The position numbers and the translations under genes are program-made. The notes under the pieces are model-generated. The model was not told where the DNA came from and did not search any database. It saw nothing but the letters and a program-made list of their open reading frames with translations. A DNA stretch of 64,000 nt from HKST-UBA178 sp965223815. GTDB taxonomy: Bacteria; Pseudomonadota; Gammaproteobacteria; Chromatiales; Chromatiaceae. Each line of letters starts with the position of its first letter. The stretch's first letter is position 1. Shown one piece after another: positions 8,190 through 18,509 of the stretch. Where the stretch lies: the NCBI GenBank assembly GCA_965223815.1, contig OZ245019.1, positions 2,418,001-2,482,000 on the forward strand, written 5' to 3'.

Positions 8190-9193
8190 ACTCCATAGTA
8201 GTCACGATACCAATCGACGAATCGCTGCACACCCTCCTCTATCGACGTGTTTGGCTGATATCCGGTATCCTGTGTAAGGCTGCTAACGTCCGCGAAGGTG
8301 TCTGGCACATCTCCAGGTTGCAGCGGCAAGAGATTTGTTTTCGCCTTGGTGTTCAAGCAGTTTTCCAATACTTCGATGTAACGGCCGAGTTCGACAGGTT
8401 GGTTGTTGCCGATGTTGTAAATACGATAGGGCGCACTGCTGGAAGCGGGATCGGGATTATCCCCACTCCAGGAGAGATTTGGCTCTGCAACGCGGTCGAG
8501 TACACGTATAACCCCCTCCACGATATCGTCGATGTAGGTGAAGTCCCGCCGATGACGGCCGTAGTTGAAAACGTCGATCGGCTCACCCGAGAGAATCTGT
8601 CGGGTGAACTTGAAAAGTGCCATATCTGGGCGGCCCCAGGGTCCATAAACAGTAAAAAAGCGGAGCCCTGTTGTCGGAAGCTCAAACAGATGGCTGTAGC
8701 TGTGAGCCATCAGTTCATTCGCTTTTTTACTGGCGGCATAAAGGCTGACCGGGTGGTCGACGTTGTCATGGACCGAGAACGGCATGCGTGTGTTGGCCCC
8801 ATACACGGAACTGCTAGAAGCGTACACCAGGTGTTGCACACCCGTTTGCCGGCAGCCTTCGAGCAGGTTGCCGAACCCCACGAGATTTGAGTCCAAGTAG
8901 GCAGCGGGATTCTCTATCGAATAGCGAACACCTGCCTGGGCAGCTAGATTGACGACTTTGTCCGGCCGATGGCAATTGAAGACTTCGGCTATTGCTTCAC
9001 GGTCTTCGATGTGAATGGGAAGATGGAGATAGTCCGGATGGCTCTCTGTTCGTGCCAATCGCGCCCGCTTGAGTGCGACGTCATAGTAGTCATTTAGGCA
9101 GTCGATACCAAGTACCTGGTCGCCTCGCTGTAAAAGCCGCAGCGAGAGCGCCGAACCGATGAAACCGGCGCTGCCGGTAACCAATATTTTCAT
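8186..9193 (-). CDS. NAD-dependent sugar epimerase (UDP-glucuronate/UDP-HexNAcA 4-epimerase type)
   Basis: 335 aa extended SDR. The NAD-binding GSAGFIGS is at residues 7-14 and the catalytic YxxxK is in YAASKKANE. HRRDFTYIDDIVEG is the conserved C-terminal segment of UDP-uronate 4-epimerases. It lies 18 bases downstream of the nucleotide-sugar dehydrogenase, so the two probably supply a UDP-uronic acid for the exopolysaccharide system next door. The exact substrate cannot be read from sequence. Confidence 0.88.
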   Translation of the reverse strand: MKILVTGSAGFIGSALSLRLLQRGDQVLGIDCLNDYYDVALKRARLARTESHPDYLHLPIHIEDREAIAEVFNCHRPDKVVNLAAQAGVRYSIENPAAYLDSNLVGFGNLLEGCRQTGVQHLVYASSSSVYGANTRMPFSVHDNVDHPVSLYAASKKANELMAHSYSHLFELPTTGLRFFTVYGPWGRPDMALFKFTRQILSGEPIDVFNYGRHRRDFTYIDDIVEGVIRVLDRVAEPNLSWSGDNPDPASSSAPYRIYNIGNNQPVELGRYIEVLENCLNTKAKTNLLPLQPGDVPDTFADVSSLTQDTGYQPNTSIEEGVQRFVDWYRDYYGV

Positions 9194-9211
9194 CTGGAGG
9201 TTAGTGGCTGT

Positions 9212-10489
9212 CTATAGACGACCGTCCGAAGCACCTACCGCGAGGACGTGTTTAACATCGTACAGAACGCCCCCCGGCTTGCAATAATTACGCAGCACGG
9301 ATTCTCCCATTGCCAGGAACTCTCGGTGAGCAACGGCGAGCACTACTGCATCGTAGACTCCGGATGGAACTTCTTCGATTGGGGTAATGCCGTACTCCGC
9401 TTCGGCCTCCTGAGGGTCTATCCAGGGGTCGTATACGTCGACGTCCGTTTCGTAGCTGCGGAACTCCTCTACTATGTCCACGACTCTGGTATTGCGGAGG
9501 TCCGGACAATTTTCCTTGAAGGTGAGACCTAGAATGAGCACCTTGCCACCGGCGATTGGGAGGCGTTGCTTTATCATCAGTTTTATAACTTCGCCTACAA
9601 CATAGGCACCCATCCCATCGTTAATGCGACGACCTGCCAGAATAATTTCCGGCTGATATCCTATGGCCTGGGCTTTGTGGGTGAGGTAGTAGGGATCGAC
9701 ACCGATACAATGACCTCCCACCAACCCGGGACGAAACGGAAGAAAGTTCCACTTGCTCCCTGCCGCTTCGAGTACCTCCAGGGTGTCGATGCCAAGGCGA
9801 TTGAAGATCAGTGCCAATTCGTTGATCAATGCGATATTGACATCCCGCTGTGTGTTCTCTATCACTTTGGCAGCCTCGGCAACCCGTATGCTGCTGGCCT
9901 TGTGGGTACCGGCAACGATGATGCTGCGGTAAAGCGCATCGACAAACTCCGCCACTTCCGGAGTCGATCCGGAAGTGATTTTCTTAATGGTGGTCAGCCG
10001 GTGTTCCTTGTCCCCGGGATTTATTCGCTCTGGGCTGTAGCCAACGAAAAAATCCTTGTTGAATTTTAGGCCAGAGATCTCTTCCATAATCGGTACGCAG
10101 ACTTCCTCGGTCGCCCCGGGATAAACCGTGGACTCAAAGACCGCCACATCTCCCGCTCGAAGCAGAGTCCCAAGCATGCGGCTAGCCCCGATAAGCGGGG
10201 AGAGGTCGGGTTGTTTGTGTTCATCGATCGGCGTGGGCACAGTGACCACATAGAGATTGCAGTCCACTAGCGCCTGAGGATCAGCGGTATAGGTCAATAA
10301 TGTTGCAGTTTTCAGTTCGTCTGGGTCGACTTCCAGAGAGCTGTCACGCCCGGATTTTAATTCCTCAACCCGCGCCGCATTGATATCCAGCCCAATGGTG
10401 GGCATCTTCTTGCCGAATTCCACTGCGAGCGGCAATCCAACATAACCCAGGCCCAGTACGCCAATGCGCACATTCTCTAAATCAAACAT
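9212..10489 (-). CDS. UDP-sugar 6-dehydrogenase (TviB/WbpO type)
   Basis: 425 aa. The N-terminal Rossmann motif GLGYVGLPLA is followed by the catalytic Cys in GLVGGHCIGVDPYYL and a C-terminal NAD-domain with ILGLTFKENCPDLRNTR. This architecture oxidises C6 of UDP-GlcNAc or UDP-GalNAc (Vi antigen/O-antigen TviB, WbpO), although UDP-glucose cannot be excluded. Operon leader for the following epimerase. Divergent from the XrtA-type glycosyltransferase across a 334-base gap. Confidence 0.88.
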   Translation of the reverse strand: MFDLENVRIGVLGLGYVGLPLAVEFGKKMPTIGLDINAARVEELKSGRDSSLEVDPDELKTATLLTYTADPQALVDCNLYVVTVPTPIDEHKQPDLSPLIGASRMLGTLLRAGDVAVFESTVYPGATEEVCVPIMEEISGLKFNKDFFVGYSPERINPGDKEHRLTTIKKITSGSTPEVAEFVDALYRSIIVAGTHKASSIRVAEAAKVIENTQRDVNIALINELALIFNRLGIDTLEVLEAAGSKWNFLPFRPGLVGGHCIGVDPYYLTHKAQAIGYQPEIILAGRRINDGMGAYVVGEVIKLMIKQRLPIAGGKVLILGLTFKENCPDLRNTRVVDIVEEFRSYETDVDVYDPWIDPQEAEAEYGITPIEEVPSGVYDAVVLAVAHREFLAMGESVLRNYCKPGGVLYDVKHVLAVGASDGRL

Positions 10490-10823
10490 AAACTTTCCTT
10501 ATCTGCGCTGTGCACCCCGAGATAGCTACACTGGCTCTTTCGGCAAACCATTGGATTTCTTAAAAGTCTCAATAATGTTGGACTCGATCCGAACTAATTG
10601 GTGAAGCAGGTGTTGCCTGCAAAGACGGGATTCTAGTCAGGATGCTTTATACGCGCAATCCTGTATACTTTTTAGGTTGTATATCCGGGGTTCGAAGGAG
10701 CAATTGGATTGAATCAAACGAGGGATGTCGAAGCGAATCACCGATTGGAGTGGCGGATCAGGCCTGCTCTAATGGCTGCGCATCCTTGGATGCCGGTGAG
10801 ATGTGCTGGCGATAAAAGTGTAA
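10490..10823. other. Intergenic region between divergent polysaccharide genes
   Basis: 334 bases without a convincing gene. It should hold the promoters for the dehydrogenase (leftward) and the sugar transferase (rightward). A TATACT hexamer lies near 10663, a possible -10, but no good -35 accompanies it. A 40-codon frame starting with TTG near 10708, behind GGAG, runs into the next gene; too weak to call. Confidence 0.4.
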
Positions 10824-12224
10824 ATGATTAGAATCTTCGGTCACTACGTTTCCAAGATATTTCTGCTGCTTGGTGTACTGGAGCTGTTTCTGCTCTATCT
10901 GGGCGTACTGGGTGGGTATGTTCTGCGCGCAGCAGTGATGGATTGGCAGCTCGTCCTACCGCTTGATCATACCCTCCATGCCTCTGCAGCGCTCTATGCA
11001 TTGCTGACCTCGGCTTCGATGATAGCGATGGGACTGTATCAGCGCGGTCTTCATGAGCCCGCCGCCCTGCTAGTACGCTTTGGCGTCAGCTTTTTTCTGG
11101 CAACTACGGCCATGAGCCTTGTATTTTACTCCTTTCCCGGGATGTTCGTCGGACGAGGAGTTTTCGGGTTCGCCATGCTGCTGTCCATTGCGGGGCTGCT
11201 GCTATTAAGAACCATTTTCTTTTACTTCGCCGGAGCCGATGCACAAAAGCAGCGTGTTTTAGTGCTGGGATCGGGGCTCAATGCCGCCCGTATCGATCAC
11301 TTAATGGAAACAGAACCCGAGCAACTCGGTTTTACTGTCGTCAAGTATGTCAGATTGGAAGATGGCCACAATGTCATCGATGACCACAAACAGATAAAAC
11401 TGACCGGGTCGCTGCTGGAATTGGTAACCAGCCTCGAGATCAACGAAATTGTGATCGCAGTGGATGATCGCAGAAAAGGGTTGCCGGTAGACGATATCCT
11501 GGATTGCAAGATGTCTGGAATCGTGATTTTTGACTTGTTGACCTTCTTCGAGAAAGAGACCTCCCGAATCAATATCGACCTACTTCACCCCAGCTGGATC
11601 TACTACTCACCCGGATTCTATCTTGGCGTGTTGGGGAAAAACGGCAAACGGTTGATGGACATCATCGCCAGCCTGTTGATGATCCTGCTCTTTTCCCCCA
11701 TCTGGCTGTCCGTTTCCCTTGCGAGCTTGATCGAATCCAGAGGGCGCGATCCGATACTTTACAGTCAAGTCAGAACCGGAGAGAACGGAAAACATTTCCG
11801 AGTGTACAAATTCCGTAGTATGAGAACAGACGCCGAAGCTGATGGTGTTGCACGCTGGGCGACCACCAATGATACCCGAGTCACTGCGTTGGGGGCCTTC
11901 ATCCGTAAGACTCGTTTCGATGAGATTCCCCAGCTGATCAACGTTCTGAAAGGTGACATGAGTCTGGTCGGGCCGCGGCCGGAACGGCCGGAATTCGTAC
12001 TGGATCTAGAGAAAATGATCCCCTACTATCGAGAACGTCATCGTGTTAAACCGGGCCTGACCGGCTGGGCGCAGTTGCGTTATCAGTATGGCTCTTCTCT
12101 GGAGGATGCCAAACAAAAGCTACAGTATGATCTTTACTACGTTAAGAATTCGAATATATTCCTCGATCTAGTCATTCTCCTAGAGACTGTTGAAGTAGTC
12201 TTGATGGGCAAGGGTGCGCGGTGA
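10824..12224 (+). CDS. XrtA/PEP-CTERM system sugar transferase (TIGR03013-type)
   Basis: 466 aa. The N-terminal half has about five membrane helices and a CoA-binding-like domain (QRVLVLGSGLNAARID). The C-terminal half is a bacterial phosphosugar transferase: KRLMDIIASLLMILLFSPIW, then YKFRSMRTDAE, TRFDEIPQLINVLKGDMS and VGPRPERPEF. It would transfer a sugar-1-phosphate to undecaprenyl phosphate to start the repeat unit of the exopolysaccharide. The prsK-prsR-prsT genes that follow place it in the exosortase A-linked subfamily. Confidence 0.9.
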   Translation: MIRIFGHYVSKIFLLLGVLELFLLYLGVLGGYVLRAAVMDWQLVLPLDHTLHASAALYALLTSASMIAMGLYQRGLHEPAALLVRFGVSFFLATTAMSLVFYSFPGMFVGRGVFGFAMLLSIAGLLLLRTIFFYFAGADAQKQRVLVLGSGLNAARIDHLMETEPEQLGFTVVKYVRLEDGHNVIDDHKQIKLTGSLLELVTSLEINEIVIAVDDRRKGLPVDDILDCKMSGIVIFDLLTFFEKETSRINIDLLHPSWIYYSPGFYLGVLGKNGKRLMDIIASLLMILLFSPIWLSVSLASLIESRGRDPILYSQVRTGENGKHFRVYKFRSMRTDAEADGVARWATTNDTRVTALGAFIRKTRFDEIPQLINVLKGDMSLVGPRPERPEFVLDLEKMIPYYRERHRVKPGLTGWAQLRYQYGSSLEDAKQKLQYDLYYVKNSNIFLDLVILLETVEVVLMGKGAR

Positions 12225-12267
12225 CACGAGGGCTGTTGGTTTTGGACTAGGGCGGCGCTAGGGCCAA

Positions 12268-14310
12268 ATGTCTGATTTTGGATTTCTCGGGTTTGCAATC
12301 GCAGCCCTTCTCTTTCTCGTTCTCTCCCTGCTGCTAATTACCAGCTGGCGCGGTCGACTGCAGGGTGGGCTAATGCTGGCTGCGACGATAGTCGCCACTC
12401 TTTGGGCGTCTCTCTTCGCGATTCAATCCGGGTTCAAAATAGTCCCTGTTAGCGTTATTTGGTCCATCGAGGCACTTAAGAATATCGCCTGGTGTGCGTT
12501 CCTAATAGGCTTACTGTCCCACATGGCGCGGCAGAAGGGCGGCTCCAACCGCGTCTATCGCAGTATGGCGGCTGTGGTATTCCTGGCTAGCGGGATGCTG
12601 GTACTGCCGGACGCTTTGATCCCCAGCTTTATTTTCATGGATACCCGCTATCTTGGGCAGGTCATAAGCGCCATAGCCGGCATGGTTTTGATAGAACAAG
12701 TGTACCGCAACACTGCTCCGGAACAACGCTGGGGTATCAAGTACCTCTGTTTCGGGCTAGGTAGCATGTTCGCGTTTGACTTCTATCTCTTTTCTGATGC
12801 CCTGTTGTTCAAACGAATCAACGCCGATCTTTGGTACGCGCGAGGGGGAATCTACGCTATCACGGTCCCGCTGCTCGCGATTTCGGCTGCCCGAAATCCC
12901 ACTTGGTCTCTCGATCTGTTTGTATCCAGGCGTATGGTTTTCCATACCACGACGCTCCTCAGTGCCGGCGTCTACATGCTGCTGATGGCGTTTTTCGGGT
13001 ACTACATCAAGATTTACGGTGGTGCCTGGGGGTCGGTACTGCAGATCATCTTCTTCTTCGCAGCACTATTGATATTGCTTTCCCTGCTTTTCTCAGGGCA
13101 AGTACGGGCCAGGGTAAAAGTCTTTCTCAATAAACATTTCTTCAGCTATCGCTATGACTATCGTGAAGAGTGGCTACGCCTAATTCACCTGTTGTCGGGG
13201 CAAGACAGCAATGCATCTCTGTTTGAACGGGTCATTTGGGCAATTGGAGAAATCGTGGAGAGCCCGGCCGGACTGCTTTGGCTTTGCAGCAAGCGGGCAG
13301 GATGCAACTTGGTAGCACACAGCAATATGCCGATGCCCGAAATCGACGGTGAATTCGGTGTCGAATCCCTGACCCGTTTTCTGGAAAAAACACAATGGGT
13401 AGTGAATATCCCCGAGTACGTCAATAGCCCGGGGATGTACGAGGAACTCGAGTTGCCCTCGTGGCTGGTGGAGATGGAAGATGCCTGGCTGATAGTACCC
13501 TTAATCCACGACGAGCGGGTGCTCGGCTTTACTATCCAGAGTACGCCGCGCGCCAAGACTAAACTCAATTGGGAAAATCTTGATCTGTTGAAGACCGCAG
13601 GGCGCCAGGCTGCGAGCTATATTGCGCTATATAAAACCAGCCAGGCCCTGGCCGATGCCAAACAATTCGAGGGCTTCAATCGATTGTCGGCTTTCGTAGT
13701 CCACGACCTAAAAAATCTAATCGCCCAGCTTTCTCTGGTCGTTAAAAATGCGGAGAAACACCGGCACAAGCCTGAGTTTATTGAAGACGCGGTGCTGACT
13801 ATCGACAACTCCGTGACAAAGATGAGTCGTTTGATGGCTCATTTGCGAAGCGCGGTGCCGGACAATAAAAGTACTAGGGTGGAACTCAGCGCTATTGTGA
13901 GGGCGGCGGTAGAGGCCAAATCCAGGCAAGCCCCGGTTCCAACATTCGAATCGGAGGTGGATGAGTTTTGGGTGAACGCAGACCCCGATCGGATGGAGGC
14001 GGTTATCGGTCACGTAATTCAAAACGCACAGGATGCCACTCCCGATGACGGTGAGGTCAGCGTTAGCCTCCAGCAAGTGGATAACAGAGCAGTCCTGAAG
14101 GTTGTGGACAATGGCTCTGGCATGGACAGTGTATTCATCAGGGAACGCCTTTTTCGTCCTTTCGATTCTACGAAGGGGCTCACCGGCATGGGAATCGGAG
14201 CCTATGAGTGCCGCGAGTTCATTCAATCCATCGGCGGGAATATCGTGGTAACCAGCACTGTAGGAAAGGGCACTGTTTTTAAGATATTCTTAATACAGGC
14301 CGATAGCTGA
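12268..14310 (+). CDS. prsK: XrtA/PEP-CTERM system sensor histidine kinase PrsK
   Basis: 680 aa. N-terminus: 7-8 membrane helices (residues about 5-275), then a GAF-like region. Next is a phospho-acceptor segment, FVVHDLKNLIAQ (HDLKN in place of HExxN), and an HATPase_c domain with NAQDATPDDG, DNGSGM and GMGIGAYECREF. The architecture and position next to the sigma-54 regulator match PrsK, the kinase linked to exosortase A loci. Starts at ATG 12268, 43 bases after the sugar transferase. Confidence 0.93.
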   Translation: MSDFGFLGFAIAALLFLVLSLLLITSWRGRLQGGLMLAATIVATLWASLFAIQSGFKIVPVSVIWSIEALKNIAWCAFLIGLLSHMARQKGGSNRVYRSMAAVVFLASGMLVLPDALIPSFIFMDTRYLGQVISAIAGMVLIEQVYRNTAPEQRWGIKYLCFGLGSMFAFDFYLFSDALLFKRINADLWYARGGIYAITVPLLAISAARNPTWSLDLFVSRRMVFHTTTLLSAGVYMLLMAFFGYYIKIYGGAWGSVLQIIFFFAALLILLSLLFSGQVRARVKVFLNKHFFSYRYDYREEWLRLIHLLSGQDSNASLFERVIWAIGEIVESPAGLLWLCSKRAGCNLVAHSNMPMPEIDGEFGVESLTRFLEKTQWVVNIPEYVNSPGMYEELELPSWLVEMEDAWLIVPLIHDERVLGFTIQSTPRAKTKLNWENLDLLKTAGRQAASYIALYKTSQALADAKQFEGFNRLSAFVVHDLKNLIAQLSLVVKNAEKHRHKPEFIEDAVLTIDNSVTKMSRLMAHLRSAVPDNKSTRVELSAIVRAAVEAKSRQAPVPTFESEVDEFWVNADPDRMEAVIGHVIQNAQDATPDDGEVSVSLQQVDNRAVLKVVDNGSGMDSVFIRERLFRPFDSTKGLTGMGIGAYECREFIQSIGGNIVVTSTVGKGTVFKIFLIQADS

Positions 14311-14348
14311 TACCATCGACCCTCGTGTTGTGATTGGAGTACTCAGAC

Positions 14349-15704
14349 TTGAGTGAGCAGGATAAGAAATTATTGATCGTCGAAGATGATCCGGGTCTTC
14401 AAAGTCAGCTCCGCTGGAGTTTTGAGGACTATGACGTCGGTATCGCTTCCGACCGGAGTTCTGCGTTGGCGCAGTTGCGTAGAATGGAGCCGGGGGTGGT
14501 GACACTCGACCTCGGACTGCCCCCCGACCCGGGAGGTGTAAGCGAGGGCTTCGCCATTCTGGAGGAGATACTAGGGCTGGTTCCGGACACCAAGGTTATC
14601 GTTGTGACGGGCCACAACGATCGTAGCAACGCCGTACGGGCCATTGGAATGGGTGCCTACGATTTCTATGAGAAACCTATTGATCCCGATCTACTAACTT
14701 TGGTCGTGCGCAGAGCGACGCGGTTACACAGCTTGGAGCGGGAGAATCGCAGGCTATCCATGCAGGCGGATCTCTCTCCCCTGGACGGAGTAATCGCGGT
14801 AAGCCCGGAAATGGTTAAGGTTTGTCGAACTATCGAGAAACTGGCCCCGGCCGATGTGTCAACACTCATCTTGGGAGAAAGCGGAACCGGCAAAGAGGTA
14901 CTGGTCAAGGCTTTGCACAAGTTGAGCAACAGAGCCTCGAAGCGCTTGGTCGCGATCAACTGCGCTGCTATCCCGGAAAACCTCTTGGAAAGTGAACTCT
15001 TTGGCTATGAGAAGGGGGCGTTCACCGGCGCCGCAAAGACCACTGCAGGCAAGATCGAAACCGCTGAAGGCGGCATACTCTTCCTCGATGAAATCGGGGA
15101 TATGCCCCTTTCGCTTCAATCCAAAATGTTGAGATTTCTGCAGGAGCGGGTTATCGAACGGGTAGGGGGGCGTAAGGAAATCCCTGTCGATGTGCGTGTT
15201 GTCTGCGCAACTCATCGGGATCTCGAGGAAATGCTGAAGGACCAGTCTTTTAGAGAAGATCTATACTACCGGATAAACGAGACGACAATAAAGGTACCTG
15301 CGCTCCACGAACGCCAAGGTGACGCAGTGGTTCTGGCTCGCTGGTTCTTGCAGCGATTCGCCCAGCAACTCAATCGTCCAGTTAAAGGTTTTACCCAGAA
15401 AGCGCTGGAAATGATCGAGCAGTTCGAGTGGCCTGGAAACGTTCGGCAACTGGAAAGCAGAGTTAAGCGGGCCATCATTATGGCGGATGGCGCATACGTG
15501 ACCGAGCAGGAGATGGAGTTCGAAGAGATTCAGGAACCACAGCAGCCGTTCAACCTGCGGGAAGTCAGAGAGACCGCCGAATATCAGGCGATCATGCGTG
15601 CCTTGAACTTTTCCGATAGCAATGTATCCCATACGGCAGAGATGTTGGGCATTACCCGGCCTACCCTTTACAATCTGATGCGCAAATACAATATCAGTGT
15701 CTGA
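14349..15704 (+). CDS. prsR: XrtA/PEP-CTERM system sigma-54 response regulator PrsR
   Basis: About 451 aa from the TTG at 14349, which has GGAG nine bases upstream; a TTG at 14334 is an alternative. Receiver domain with phospho-acceptor Asp in VTLDLGLPP, then an AAA+ sigma-54 activator domain with GESGTGKE (Walker A), GAFTGA (sigma-54 contact loop) and GGILFLDEIGD (Walker B), and a C-terminal Fis-type helix-turn-helix. All activator motifs are intact. Partner of PrsK; known members control PEP-CTERM and exopolysaccharide genes. Confidence 0.93.
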   Translation: MSEQDKKLLIVEDDPGLQSQLRWSFEDYDVGIASDRSSALAQLRRMEPGVVTLDLGLPPDPGGVSEGFAILEEILGLVPDTKVIVVTGHNDRSNAVRAIGMGAYDFYEKPIDPDLLTLVVRRATRLHSLERENRRLSMQADLSPLDGVIAVSPEMVKVCRTIEKLAPADVSTLILGESGTGKEVLVKALHKLSNRASKRLVAINCAAIPENLLESELFGYEKGAFTGAAKTTAGKIETAEGGILFLDEIGDMPLSLQSKMLRFLQERVIERVGGRKEIPVDVRVVCATHRDLEEMLKDQSFREDLYYRINETTIKVPALHERQGDAVVLARWFLQRFAQQLNRPVKGFTQKALEMIEQFEWPGNVRQLESRVKRAIIMADGAYVTEQEMEFEEIQEPQQPFNLREVRETAEYQAIMRALNFSDSNVSHTAEMLGITRPTLYNLMRKYNISV

Positions 15705-15746
15705 TCGGGGACGTTTATTCATATGTTTCAATTCTGGAGAAACGAG

Positions 15747-18503
15747 ATGAAGATTTGGGGGGGAATCCTGGCACTGGTTCTCAGCCTGTACGGGGGGGCG
15801 GGTACGGCGGATTCTGACGCCTACTTAAAGGATGCCCGTGATTACTTTGGCAAGGGAGAATTCAATGCCGCGGTAATCCAGTTGAAGAATGCCCTGCAGG
15901 AAGATCCTTCCAACACGGAAGCCAGACTGCTGCTGGGGGCGACCTATTTACAATTGAGGGATGGCGCGTCGGCGGAGAAAGAAATCCAGCGTGCTGCCAG
16001 ACTCAAGGCACCCAAGCAGCTGTGGCAGAGGGAACTCGGTCAAGCTTATTTGCTGCAAGGCAAGTATAGAGAGCTATTGAGTGAGATCGAACCAGATCCC
16101 ACTTTGTCGGGAGATATACAGTCCACCGTCATGGTGCTTCGTGGAGAAGCCTATATCGGTATCCGAGATTTGGAGAACGCGAAATCGTCTTTTGAGAAAG
16201 CCCTCGCCAGCAAACCAAAGAATAAGCAGGCTGAATTCGGATTGATTAGACTTAGCATCGCCTCTGGGGATACTCAGGAGGGCGAGAAAATGCTCAATCG
16301 GTTCATCGAACTATATCCTGATAACAGCGAAGCCCGGATTTTACGTGCAGAATTGTACCGGAGAGACAGAAACCCAGAAGAGGCGTTGAAAGACTACAAC
16401 AAAGCGTTAGAGGTCGAACCCGAAAACCTGCAGGGCCTGCTCGGTCGCGTGGCCATCTTGATACAGCAGCAGAACTACGAGCTTGCCGCCAAGGATCTGG
16501 AACTCCTTGACAAGATTGCCGGAAACAATCCTCTAGTGCTCTACTTACACGGGATTTACGAGTTCCAACAGCGGAATTTAGACCAGGCCGAACAGTACAT
16601 CAGTCAGGTGCTCGAGAGCCTTCCCAATCACCCCCAGAGCCAACTGATCTTTGGCGCAATCATGTTCACTAGAGGGGACCTGACACGGGCTGAAGACTAT
16701 CTATCCCGTGCCATTGCCACTCTTCCGAACCATCTGCCCTCGATCAAACTGCTTGCGTCCACGAGAATGAAACTGCGGGAACCCAAAAGGGCGGTGGATG
16801 TGCTGGAGCCGGCAATGGAACGCTTCCCCCAGGATCCACAGTTGATGGTGATGTTGGGAAACGCTTATTTGCAGTCTGGCCGGTATCAGGAAGGCTCAGA
16901 GCTACTGAGCAAGGTGGTGGAACTAGAGCCCAATCTCGCTACCCTGAGAACGCAACTGGCATTTGGACTGCTGGCAAAAGGTGATACTTCGAAGGCTATT
17001 GACGAGTTGCAGTCTGCAGTCGACCTGGGACAGGATGTCATCCAGGCAGATATCCTATTAGTACTCTCTCACTTAAAGAACAAAGAGAATGATCTCGCAC
17101 TTCAGGCGAGCCTTGCGCTGGAGGAACGGCAGCCTGAAAATCCAGTGGCCTACAATCTCACAGGACTTGCCTATCTGGCCTCTGGTGATGAGGATAATGC
17201 CAAGCAGCGTTTTCTCAAGGCTTTGGAGGTAGACCCCAAGTTTGTTACTGCCGAGATTAATCTTGCCAGGATTGAGCTTTCCCACCAGCGACTGGATAAG
17301 GCGGAAGAGCATTTCAGGTCTATTCTGGAACGTGATCCTTCCAATCTCACTGCGCTATTGGGGATGGCGGGCTTGGAAGAAAAACGGGGGAACAACAATG
17401 CGACCTATCGTTGGCTGATGGAGGCCCAGGAGAAAAACCCAAACTCTACCAGGCCGGGGGTATTGCTGACCCAAGTCTATTTACGGCATGGAGAAAAGCT
17501 TAAGGCACTACGAACCGCAAGTGAAAGCGTCTCTAATTTCCCCAATCAGCCTGAAGTGCTGCGCGCACTTGGCAGCGCGCAAATGGCTGCCGGAGAGACA
17601 AACAGCGCAGTAAACAGTTTTCAACGGCTTGTTGACCTGCAGGAAATTACCCAAAATTTATTGGTACTTGCCAATGCGCAGAGAGCATCCGGCAACCATA
17701 GTGAAGCAGAAGCGACTCTGTTGCGAGTTCTAGAACTGGAGCCGGACAATCTTCAAGCAATGAGTGTCATCGGCGCGATATCTCTGGATAGACAAGATTA
17801 CCCTTCAGCTTTTCGAATGGCTACCCAAATACAAGAGCGCTACCCGCAACGCGCCGTCGGGTATGAACTAGAGGGCGCTACTCTGCTCTCAGAAAAGAAA
17901 ATGCCCGAAGCCAATACTGCTTTTCAGAAGGCCTATGAGTTGGAGCCCAGCGGAAAACTTGCACTGCAGATCGCGCGTCTGCATGCATTGTCCGGGGATG
18001 TGGACAGTGGTTTGGCACAACTCGAAGACTGGTTACAGAAGCAACCCGATGACATACAGATTCGCACCACCTATGCGACTCTGCTCCAAGAAAACGGCCG
18101 TTTGGATGAGGCAAAGGCAGAGTACGAGCAAATTCTCTCATTGCAGCCGGAAAACTTACTGGTCCTCAACAATCTGGCTTGGACCTATCAACAGCAGGGT
18201 GACAGGCGAGCGCTCGAACTGGGGCAAACGGCTTACCGAATGGCCCCGCAACGGCCCGAAATTGCCGATACCTATGGTTGGATTCTGGTGAACTTTGACG
18301 ACAAGCGGAAGGGGCTGGATATCTTGAAAGAGGCTTTTGACAAGGCTCCGACCAACCCGGAGATCGGGTACCACTATGGGTTTGCTTTGGTGGAAAATGG
18401 TAAAACCGAAGAGGCTAAACGGGTATTGCAGCGTTTGGTTCGGGATTTCGGCGATTCACCCTATGCCAAACAGGCGCTGGAACTGAGTGAAACACTAAAC
18501 TGA
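15747..18503 (+). CDS. prsT: XrtA/PEP-CTERM system TPR-repeat protein PrsT
   Basis: 918 aa from the ATG at 15747 behind GGAGAAACGAG; an in-frame ATG at 15723 lacks a good site. Signal peptide (MKIWGGILALVLSLYGG) followed by more than 20 tetratricopeptide repeats to the C-terminus. The family is annotated as a lipoprotein, but no Cys follows the hydrophobic core here, so this copy is probably periplasmic rather than lipid-anchored. Third gene of prsK-prsR-prsT. Probably a scaffold for export of exopolysaccharide or PEP-CTERM proteins. Confidence 0.88.
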   Translation: MKIWGGILALVLSLYGGAGTADSDAYLKDARDYFGKGEFNAAVIQLKNALQEDPSNTEARLLLGATYLQLRDGASAEKEIQRAARLKAPKQLWQRELGQAYLLQGKYRELLSEIEPDPTLSGDIQSTVMVLRGEAYIGIRDLENAKSSFEKALASKPKNKQAEFGLIRLSIASGDTQEGEKMLNRFIELYPDNSEARILRAELYRRDRNPEEALKDYNKALEVEPENLQGLLGRVAILIQQQNYELAAKDLELLDKIAGNNPLVLYLHGIYEFQQRNLDQAEQYISQVLESLPNHPQSQLIFGAIMFTRGDLTRAEDYLSRAIATLPNHLPSIKLLASTRMKLREPKRAVDVLEPAMERFPQDPQLMVMLGNAYLQSGRYQEGSELLSKVVELEPNLATLRTQLAFGLLAKGDTSKAIDELQSAVDLGQDVIQADILLVLSHLKNKENDLALQASLALEERQPENPVAYNLTGLAYLASGDEDNAKQRFLKALEVDPKFVTAEINLARIELSHQRLDKAEEHFRSILERDPSNLTALLGMAGLEEKRGNNNATYRWLMEAQEKNPNSTRPGVLLTQVYLRHGEKLKALRTASESVSNFPNQPEVLRALGSAQMAAGETNSAVNSFQRLVDLQEITQNLLVLANAQRASGNHSEAEATLLRVLELEPDNLQAMSVIGAISLDRQDYPSAFRMATQIQERYPQRAVGYELEGATLLSEKKMPEANTAFQKAYELEPSGKLALQIARLHALSGDVDSGLAQLEDWLQKQPDDIQIRTTYATLLQENGRLDEAKAEYEQILSLQPENLLVLNNLAWTYQQQGDRRALELGQTAYRMAPQRPEIADTYGWILVNFDDKRKGLDILKEAFDKAPTNPEIGYHYGFALVENGKTEEAKRVLQRLVRDFGDSPYAKQALELSETLN

Positions 18504-18509
18504 AGCAAG

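Noticed and set aside
10708..10830. 40-codon frame starting TTG before the sugar transferase
   Set aside because: Has a GGAG upstream but runs into the next gene, uses a rare start and has no recognisable features.
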